DNA of 64,000 nucleotides from Pegoplata infirma. Lineage: Eukaryota > Arthropoda > Insecta > Diptera > Anthomyiidae. This document shows positions 55,730 through 64,000 of the stretch, piece after piece. The DNA is taken from assembly GCA_963921195.1 (NCBI GenBank), contig OY992539.1, positions 214,316,314 through 214,380,313 on the forward strand, in the 5' to 3' direction. How positions within the stretch are numbered: position 1 is the stretch's first letter; each line of letters opens with the position of its first letter. A model generated the notes under the pieces. It ran no database searches. It saw nothing but the letters and a program-made list of their open reading frames with translations, and was not told the DNA's origin. The translations under genes were made by a program, and so were the position numbers.

Positions 55730-56964
55730 TTCTTCGTCAACCGGGCCACCCCTCTCTCAGAAATTGGTATGGGTTTAACATTAAAAAAAAAAAAAAAAAA
55801 AATTATTTAAATGCCGAGTGGCGGTTTTTGAATTTCAATATGGCGGATGCAATATGGCGCCCAATTTCTTAAAAACATTACAGATTCGCTTAAAACTCTT
55901 TATACACGGGTTTTTGTAGCCGCTTAAGAAGAATCTTAAGGTAAAATTTAAAATTCAATAGGGCTGATTCAACAATGCGACCAATATTTTAAAAAAATAA
56001 ACCGATTTGCATGAAACTTTCTATACTACGAGTTTTTGGGATCGTTATTATATAAGAAACCGAAGTTTGATTTTCGAATGGCAGCTTCTAATTTAGCAAC
56101 CCAACAAACCTGTGCGTAAAGAGTTTAAAGTGAATCTGTTATTAAAAAAGAAAAAACGATCGCCATGTCGGTTCCGCCATTTTGAACTTTGAGAATCCAA
56201 TTGCAGATTCTTCTTAAGCGACCCCAAGAGCCCGTGTATAAAGAGTTTTAAGTAGAGATAGGCACATGAGCAGATTATAGCGTGATTCACGCGTGATTAT
56301 GACTGAATTAAATTTTACTCACGTGATTGTGAGTGAGTGTGATTAAGATTTTTGAATGAGTAAGTGTGAGTGAGTCGACTACTTTGCGTGAGTTTGCGTG
56401 ATTTATTTTCTCTTTATATTTTCTTTCAGATCAAAAAAAGCAAGAAAATAATTGTAAAATTTGGCTTAACTTAAGATTTCTTCCCGAAAAAAGCAAAAAA
56501 AAAATGTAAAATTTTGCTGAACTTTAAAATTTGCTGAAAATTTGTAAAGATTTTTGAAATTTTCGTTATTGATTTTTTTGTATAAAAAAAGAGTTTCGTG
56601 AGTGTGAGTCAACGTGAGTGTGAGTGAAGTTTGCGTGAGTGCACGTGAGTGTGAGTTGTATGAGTTGTATTAAATTTACTCACGTGAGTGTGAGTAGAAA
56701 AAATATGCTCGTGAATGAGTGTGCGTGATTCGAAAATTCCTGTCGTGAGCGTGAGTCAAAAACCACTCACGCGCCCATCTCTAGTTTTAAGCTAATCTGT
56801 AATATTTTTAAAAAAATGGGATCCATATTGGATCCGCCATATTGAAATTCAAAAACCGCCACTCGGCATTCAAAAGTAAATATTTTTAAGTAATTTCGAA
56901 TATTTTAAACAAATTTTAAACCCATATCAATTTTGGAGAGAGGGGTGGCCCGGTTGACGAAGAA
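55730..56964. mobile_element. 1235-bp foldback, TTCTTCGTCAACC ends, with nested hAT-like element
   Basis: TTCTTCGTCAACCGGGCCAC is inverted as GTGGCCCGGTTGACGAAGAA. GCCGAGTGGCGG (55813) faces CCGCCACTCGGC (56857). The arms are long, and the right one is split by the element at 56253-56783. Confidence 0.85.
56253..56783. mobile_element. 531-bp hAT-like element rich in GTGAGTGTGAGT, 8-bp TSD
   Basis: Ends TAGAGATAGGC and GCCCATCTCTA, flanked by perfect GTTTTAAG duplications (56245-56252, 56784-56791). Subterminal GTGAGTGTGAGT repeats surround three CACGTG hexamers (56320, 56642, 56681). No coding frame. Confidence 0.88.
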
Positions 56965-57160
56965 CCCCTCATATATAATTGATCAGTGATCGATTCCAAA
57001 TAAAAGAGCTAAACTATTGAAGTTTGGCACGAATATATGTTATGGTCATAGGCTGGTTAAGTTCGGAAATGGACGAAATCGGATCAGGTAGGGGAAAAAA
57101 TAGTCCCAAAAAAAAAAGAAAAACGCCCCTGACATTTTTTTTATTTTTTACATATTGGAA
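56965..57160 (+). mobile_element. mini-me-like fragment, GGGGCG variant
   Basis: TGATCAGTGATCGATTCCAA, GTTAAGTTCGGAAATGGACG and AACGCCCCTGACATTTTTTT match, in reverse orientation, blocks of 16239-16737. Confidence 0.55.
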
Positions 57161-59140
57161 TTTTTCTGTCCTTTTTTAATGCCCTTAATGTTTTATATTT
57201 TTAGATTTTCTGAATTTTCCTAAGATTTTTTAAATTTTCCTGAATTTTATTTCTGAATGGTTTCTAATTGTTTAAATTTTTTTATAATTAAAATTTTAAA
57301 AATTTTTTTTTAATATTTCAAGACTTTTATTTGAGCTTTCAAAAATATGTTTGTAATATCCTTAAATTTGTGTCCTGGGTATAATAACCAATACTCAAAC
57401 CATTTACCGTAACCACAAAGAGAAAGCAATGAGTATTAAACTCTCTTTTAAAAAACTCAATGAGCTAACTTTGGTAGTATACCGGAGTAGTTTTTATAAA
57501 ACAGGTGACCAAATTATAGACTCAAACCTAGCAAAAAGGCAAAGGAAAAACCACAAAATTCAAAATTTAGAGAATGAGTTTACAAAGAGTATTAGAAAAT
57601 AAAAGAATGAGTAGTAAACAATATAGTAAGAATACAGTAAAGGGGAAGATTTGCCCAAACTAAAAGTTTGAGTATGCATTTATGGGCGATTTAAACGGAA
57701 TAGGAAAGAAAGTAAATGTAGAAGTAAAAGAGTGAATGAAAATTGAAGGAAAAAGTTAAAAATGAGTATGAGTTATAAAGGGTGTTGAACTTTGCTAACT
57801 AAAAAAAGGGAATGGATATGATTTGTATTCTGTATTCGAATGGTTTGCATATTTTTTTGGCGTTGGAGGGAGATTATGGTTTAACTAAGGTGCATTGGCC
57901 TGCATTCTAATCAATGTTTACATTGCATTCACTGAGGCAAAATGTGCAATTGCAAAGGAATTTCAATGTTGTGGAGTTTGCATGGGGATGTTTTGAAGGT
58001 GAAGTGTGCAAAATATGATGTGCAGGAATATATTTATTCAGAAGGTTGATTTCAATGCAAAGGTGGCTTTTGTTAAGTGGGTGTTTAGAGGTGTAAATGT
58101 CGTGCTGCTAACAACATTTATGTAATCCCTTAACTTATAAGTTGGTTGATGCTTTATACGGGGTATACCTTTGGGTTGTGTGTGTGTGTGTGTGTGTGTG
58201 TGGTGTTTTGTTTGTAAGGCCACTATAGCATTGAGGCATAACAAGTGCAAGGACATGCACTTGTCGCCACCACTTTTAAACGGCAGCATGCAACAAAAAC
58301 ACCTCATCTCTCGTTTAAAACGTATAAACGACATTTCGTCGTTCTAGTAGTCATTGTCGTTGTAGTCGTTTCGTCATTCGCATTTTGTTTTGTCGTGGTT
58401 TATTGTGCCAAAAGGAGTAGAGTACGTACATACATACAACCTTATATTCAAGTTAATAACAAACAGAGATTTTTGCAACAGTTATACCTACACACAGATG
58501 GAGGAGTCAAATGAATTGTGTGCGGTTGTTGCTGCCACATGGATGGCTGGCTATGTTTGGTGGTACATGGATGGATGTATGGTGTTGTGTGCCACATACA
58601 ATGGTTTGAATATTTGTAGAGGTACATCATTATGGATAGACGTGGGATTTTGTTGAAAACTCGTGCCTTTTTCCCAGTTCTGCTTTTGTATGTTGTACTT
58701 TATACTGACTACGACGATGATGATTACGACGACGACGTTGTTGACGATGCCTTTAGCTTGGGTTTTGGCTTATAAAGGCATTTTTGCCTGCTTCTGCCTG
58801 TTTCTGCCTTATTATTGTGTGTGGCACAATAACATTGACATCGAACTAGGTCGAGGACGTATTTAATTTTAGCCACCGTTACAAATATACATAGACAGAC
58901 AGACTGACAAACAACACATTCTCACTCGCATCCAATCTTGTTGCATCTCGTTTTGTGTTTTAATAATTTAACACTTTAGAAATTCCTTTCATTAATGTTT
59001 TTGGTGGTGCATATTACACAAACATGTCATCATTAATGACGAGAGAAATATATTTAGATGAAATTTTAATGAGGCAATTTTATAATAGATTTTGTAGAAA
59101 AGAGCAACTATATTTTATATGTAAGTTCAAATATGCTAAC
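57161..59140. other. Unassigned, locally G+C-richer DNA with microsatellites
   Basis: About 2 kb with a more balanced composition than its surroundings. It contains (GT)n at about 58174-58202 and a (GAC)/(GTT)-type run at 58711-58749. Three short overlapping frames (58245-58656) lack splice-supported continuation or recognisable domains. It could be UTR or regulatory DNA of a neighbouring gene. Confidence 0.4.
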
Positions 59141-59994
59141 AAGGGAAGTTTCCTAACCGTTATACACTGATTTTCCTGAAACTCAAAATACACACTGAAA
59201 AAGTCCATGCGTAAAATACACGAATTCTTTCGTACACGAAATGTTTTTTAAAAATATTTTTGATTTTACTAAAATATTTTATGTATGCAACTAAAAATGT
59301 TTGTAAAGATTAAAACAACTGTAATTTTGGGAGCACTAAAACTGTCAACTTTAACACGACAGGGTTGCCAACTTTGATTTTTAAAATTTCTTACTTCTTA
59401 CTTCTTCTGTGTTCAAACACACGCTTATAATTTCTTAAAAAAATACAAAACATGAAATAATATTAATAAAAAATTATTTTTTTGGGATTTTTTATTATGG
59501 TTTGGTCTATTAGTGAAGAAAGAAGATATTTTTGGAAAAAATTTCACAAGCACGTCCTTCACAAGGGGAGGGGGCACCGTTCCTTAAAAAAAATTTCATC
59601 AACTTTAAACGTTTAAATGTGCATCTATTATTCATAAGGGGCCGAAAAGGAGTTGTTCCTGAAAGTCAAAAAATTCCAACGTTTAAATTTCTGGTAAGAA
59701 ATTAAATTATTAAATTATTTTTAGTCACGAAATAGGATTTTTCTTAAAACAGTAACACAAAAAAACTTGAGATATGCGATCGGAAACCAAAACGTAATAA
59801 TGAAAAGTATAGTCGTTCAAGACCGACCATATAATAACGTACACAAATGTTTACTGGGAAATTGGTCCTAGTCCAAACATGAACCGATTGGATCTATATT
59901 TATTGTGGAAGAAGTCAAAAGAGGATTTAGTTATGTTCACACTTAATAATATCACCAAAGTACCTATACGTAAACACCTAATACCAAAATTGTA
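59141..59994. other. Spacer with a solo CAAGGGAAGT terminus
   Basis: CAAGGGAAGTTTCCT at 59144 resembles the terminus of the 7351-7963 transposon, without a partner end. ACAGGGTTGCCAACTTTG at 59361 is hAT-end-like but unpaired. No gene. Confidence 0.4.
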
Positions 59995-60888
59995 CACTTA
60001 AAAAATTATGCTAGTAAAATCAACTGAAAATGTCAGTTAAAATAACTACTTTGTAAGTTGTTTTGGGGTCAACTACTTTTTCAGTTAAATCAACTAACAA
60101 TAGCCCTGTTTTCGCATAACCGTATATACGCTTACCCATACAAATTTTAAATTATCCACGCTTATTTTTAGCGTGCATAATTATCGGCGTTAATTTAAAG
60201 CGTCGATAAAAAGTGAAGCCAAGTTCACATTTTTAATGAAATAGCATAGACACAACTCTTTTTTTCTTGTTATAGCAAAGACATACACCCATTTTTTCTT
60301 GTTTGCTTTAAAAAATTTTGACACCAACCACAATGATGCCAAGTACATTTTGTTAAACGTGGATGCGTTTTCGGTTAAACGGTTAATGTTAACATATATA
60401 CGGTTATGCGAAAACAGGGCTAATGTTAGTTATTTTAACTGACAAAAAACAACTGACTTATGTAGTAAAAACTACTTACATTTGTAGTCAAAACAACAAA
60501 AATGAAGTAAAAATAAAATAATCAATATATAGTTCTTTTTTTCAAAAAATTTTTCAAAAAAAAAATTAAAGGCCAAATATTTTCAGTTTTTTTTTTTTTT
60601 TTTTAAAGTTGTGAAAAATAAAAAAAACGAAAATTTATTTTTATTTTTTTGGAAAAAAAACTTTGAAAATTTTTCAGATATAAAAAAAGTAAAACTAACT
60701 ACTTTAAATAACTGTTACTACATCACAGTACTTTTTTGTTATTTGGTAAAAAAAGACTTAAAATAACTAACAGAAATAGTTGTTTTATATTTTTCATACA
60801 AAAACAACTGACTTTGTAGTTGAAAACAACTAACTACTGTAAAATATACAATTAACTAACATTAGCAACTTACATAATTTTCTGAGTG
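59995..60888. mobile_element. TA-flanked MITE with nested MITE
   Basis: CACTTAAAAAATTATG and CATAATTTTCTGAGTG are the ends, flanked by TA (59993-59994, 60889-60890). The interior is dominated by AGTTAAAATAACTAC-type inverted strings. A 318-bp element interrupts it. A truncated relative lies at 14541. Confidence 0.75.
60103..60420. mobile_element. 318-bp TA-flanked MITE nested at 60.1 kb
   Basis: GCCCTGTTTTCGCATAACCG and CGGTTATGCGAAAACAGGGC are perfect 20-bp terminal repeats with TA on both sides (60101-60102, 60421-60422). Tc1/mariner-type by TSD. Confidence 0.88.
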
Positions 60889-61039
60889 TAAGGTTGTACA
60901 GCAAAAACTACTAACCCGCATTTGATAATTTTATAGCTTTTCCATCACAATTTTTGAATAAAAAAGTTCTCGTCCGACCACGGAATTTTCCAATTTTCGA
61001 ACGCTTTTTCGAGAAATATTTTTTTTTATTTATGTACAT

Positions 61040-61738
61040 TAGGGCGTTTCATCAAAAACTTTTTTTTTGGATTTTTGCAACTCTTGAAGCGGAATATGAA
61101 TTCTATGGCCTAAAAGATTTTTGGAAGGTCGTGTCAACTCGCTCAAATCGATTTTATCAAAAAAATTAGGTTATGGCCCGTGTTCTGTCTTTCAGAACTT
61201 TAAAATTCACATGAAAATTTCCGAATCATATGAAATCAAGTTTAATGTTTTGTTGATCATGTTTTCATTCGAAGTTGAAATCGAATAATTAAAATTTAAA
61301 AAAATTATAAGGAAAAACAGTGCATTCGTTTTACTTTCACCAAAATTTATTTATGAGAAACAAAACGAAAAAGAAATTCGGATGTGAAATCTAGAACACC
61401 AAAAAAATTCGGAAATTTTCATTTTCACATTTTTTATGTGAATTACTTTTTTTGGAACAGCGGCCTATGAAACATAATTTTTTTTATTTTTTTTTTTTTT
61501 CTGGAGCCTTTTTTTACAAAACCGGATACATTACTTCGAAATGTTGCTAGCCTCCTAAAAAAATATTCGCGGTCAAAATTATAAGTTCAAGGGTCACTAA
61601 GATGACCTTAAAAGTAAAAATTTAAAATTTCCCGTGTTCCAACCTCAATAATTTGAGAAATAGGCAATGTATGAACGTTATGTTGAATCCGTTAGATAGG
61701 TCTTCCAAATACCTTTAATTTAAAACCAAAATGACATT
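61040..61738. mobile_element. Truncated copy of the 46459-47673 foldback
   Basis: It starts TAGGGCGTTTCATC and follows the left arm of the complete copy to ACCAAAATGACATT. The second arm is absent. It is interrupted by a GGCC-ended element at 61175. Confidence 0.8.
61175..61465 (+). mobile_element. GGCC-ended element, complete copy (291 bp), TAT duplication
   Basis: GGCCCGTGTTCTGTC to GGAACAGCGGCC, flanked by TAT on both sides (61172-61174, 61466-61468). The complete copy of the host at 46.6 kb reads GGTTATGAAAC without interruption, which fixes the insertion and its 3-bp duplication exactly. Confidence 0.88.
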
Positions 61739-61743
61739 CGATG

Positions 61744-63672
61744 CAGGCGCGGATCCAGGAATTTCATTTGGGGGGGAGATTTTTTTTTTTACCAAAAAAA
61801 TTTCGTAAAGCATTAAAGTTTGGTTGTTGGTGGGGGGGGGGGGGGGGGTTTGTGAATGTATACAGAAAAATACATAAAAACTTAACAATAAAGGATCCAG
61901 CTTTTGGATTTGGGGGACCTTTTTTTACTAAATTTTTTTTTCTCAGGAGACCCCTAACTGACCGATTTATTTCATAAATAAGACTGTTTTTAGCCAAATA
62001 AATGGACATATTCACAATTACGACTGACTGTAACTGTCATAAGCCAATTTTTATGCTTAAAGAGTCTAACATCAATATTTTTTATACAAACAAAAAAAAA
62101 TTCAAAAATATTAGACTGTATTTCCAAATTTTTAGAAATGCTCTCGAGAATTGGGAATTTTTTAACTTTGTTGTAGGTTTGTATGGGAAAATATTAATTT
62201 TATGACTTTAAAACATACAAATTATCTTATCTAAAAATTATTATTTAAAAAATAAAAAATTATACTAAAAGTCCAATATTCCGAAAAAAATTTTAATGAA
62301 GTATTACACTTAAACATGTTTTTTCAAAAAATTTCTCAGATGTTAAGAAATTTTTACTTAGGAAAAACTATTAGATTCTAAAATATTTTTCATATAAAAA
62401 CATAATCCATTTCTGAGATATTTGTCTTTAGAAAAATGTTGGGATTTTAAACCCTTCGGTGTAATTTTTTTTTTTTAATTCTCATATCGTATTTTCTGCA
62501 GAAAAACTCACAGATTCAATATTTTCTTAGATTTTTAAAATTTTTTCTATAGCAAAAATCGGAGATTCTGAGACATTCTTTCTATAAAAAATTTTCCAAT
62601 TTCTGATAGTTAATAATTCTCATATTTTAAAGTTATTCTTAGGTTCTAAAAACTTTTTCGTATTCAAAAATTCTTAGACCCTTTTTGTAAAAGAAAATTA
62701 TCAGTTTCCAAAACATTTTATGAAAAAATTTTGACACTTTTTTTAAAAATAAGACCCTAAATTTTAAAGCATCTTTCAATAAAAAATTTTACGGTAATAG
62801 TGCCTTCTAATTTTTTCTAAGGTTCTGAAACATTTGTAAAAAAAAAAATTTTAATATTTAGAGACACATTTCGTATAGAAAATTTCTCAGAATCTTTCAG
62901 AGATATTTCGTACTAAAAAAATCTCAGATTCTGATATAGTTTTCTATAGAAAAGCTCTAAACATTTTCCCGATAAAAAAATCAAAGATTTTGATAAACTT
63001 TTCCTATAGAAAAATTCGTAGATTCTAAAAAATTTTTCAAAAAGAGAAATTCTCATATTCGCACACAATTTTCCATAAAAAAAACATATTTCCCCATAGA
63101 AGAACACAGATTCTGAAAAGTCTGTCCTGTAGATTCTTGTCAGATTCTGAAACGTTTTTTCTAAGGAAAAATTTCCAGTTTCTGAGGGATTTTTTCTATA
63201 GAAAAAAAAAATCCTAAAATTTGATATGCTTTTTAAATAAAAAATTCTTACATTCAGAGGCAAAAAAATTTTTTCTATAAATAAAGCCAGGAATTCTGAG
63301 ATATTTTTCTATAAAAAATATTTGAGATAATACTTTTTCCTTAAATGATAAGGATAGTTATTGGGTTAGAAAATTCCCACGACTCGATTGTCATTTAAGT
63401 TTCTCATACGCAATCTCATTAATTATGAAATATTTTATAGAGGCTATGTGAGCTGTAAATCATCAGCACACATATACCTCTCCCAAGGATTTTTTTTACA
63501 TCCTGGCTATTTTCTTTCTATGTTTGTTCCTTTCCCTTTCTTTTTCCTTTCCCTTCTCCTTTCTTTTTTCCTTTCTTTTCCTTTCCTTTCCTTTTCTTTC
63601 TTTTTTTTTTTTTTTTTTGAAATCATTTTGGGGGGGGAGAAATCCCATTCTCCCCCCCTGGATCCGCGCCTG
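61744..63672. mobile_element. 1929-bp hAT-like element carrying satellite DNA, 8-bp TSD
   Basis: Perfect 16-bp ends CAGGCGCGGATCCAGG / CCTGGATCCGCGCCTG are flanked by the perfect 8-bp duplication ATTCGATG (61736-61743, 63673-63680). Inside are a G17 run (61832-61848), about 1 kb of diverged 35-bp satellite monomers (62300-63320), and a polypyrimidine tract (63520-63620) followed by G7. No transposase frame is seen, so it is non-autonomous. Family-level placement in hAT rests on TSD length and CAGG-type ends. Confidence 0.9.
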
Positions 63673-63680
63673 ATTCGATG

Positions 63681-64000
63681 CCATATAAAATGATATATAA
63701 CACAATATATATTTATACGCGATTTGATCCGAATAATGGTGGATGTTTTTGTATCGAATAAGATCAACGTATATTAAATATGATTAAGTTTTATCCGAGT
63801 TTTGACCAGACATTGCCATATTTTATTGGATCCAATTAGAGCTAGTTGCATAAAAATATATAAAATTCTGGTGTACTTTGGCATGGGTAAGATATACCAC
63901 AGGTCAACGATACATTCAACAAACATACAATTTGCTAAATAGAAAAAATAGTTTTGGGTATGCTTCGAACCAGAAGGTGATATACATAGCCCTAACATTT
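63681..64000. other. Window-end spacer
   Basis: A+T-rich DNA with no recognised feature. Confidence 0.3.

Noticed and set aside
58245..58656. Small secreted or membrane protein genes in the 58-kb island
   Set aside because: Overlapping frames in different phases, codon content dominated by simple repeats, no splice or poly(A) support.
63496..63767. Lys/Glu-rich frames at the window end (and the similar one at 895-1077)
   Set aside because: They are the polypyrimidine tract of the hAT-like element read on its purine strand.

Overview
The window looks like a repeat-choked stretch of a fly genome, probably a calyptrate such as a blow fly or house fly relative (inference). The grounds are very high A+T, spliceosomal introns with CTAAT-type branch points, interspersed elements with a (TA)n-core-(GTCY)n layout like the dipteran 'mini-me' elements, and decayed RNase H-bearing non-LTR retrotransposons. 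There is no operon, plasmid or phage logic, and nearly all short open frames are shadows of repeats.

One host gene is supported: a three-exon, plus-strand gene (coding 27945-28337, 40137-40695, 44348-44475; 359 aa) for an SPSB3-like SPRY/SOCS-box protein, a substrate receptor of Cullin-5-type ubiquitin ligases. Intron 1 is 11.8 kb and intron 2 is 3.65 kb, and both are filled with transposable elements. A strong acceptor at 27805 suggests an upstream non-coding exon. The 24.7-25.4 kb region holds the densest set of plausible regulatory motifs (CRE-like site, triple AGGTCA, E2F-like site, consensus splice donor).

Layout. 1-8.1 kb: a 35/36-bp satellite made of two palindromes per monomer, cut by a three-times-repeated cassette and a 613-bp inverted-repeat transposon. 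8.1-13.3 kb: a mini-me-like element and head-to-head non-LTR pseudogenes. 13.4-24.3 kb: MITEs, foldbacks and hairpins, including a 1.7-kb foldback inserted in the (TA)n of a mini-me element. 24.3-27.8 kb: putative upstream regulatory region plus a 0.5-kb tandem duplication with a tRNA-like segment. 27.8-44.9 kb: the SPSB3-like gene. 45-57 kb: nested hAT-like and foldback elements. 57-59.9 kb: mostly unassigned. 60-63.7 kb: more nested elements, ending in a 1.93-kb hAT-like element with perfect 8-bp target duplications.

The main unifying observation is that the satellite monomer is also the internal cargo of at least two different hAT-type non-autonomous elements (61744-63672 and 48451-49173), and of the element whose right end is at 1018. 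The big array may therefore have been seeded or spread by hAT transposition. Five elements carry perfect 8-bp target-site duplications, and one transposon can be read as unoccupied, footprint and occupied sites in three copies of the same cassette.
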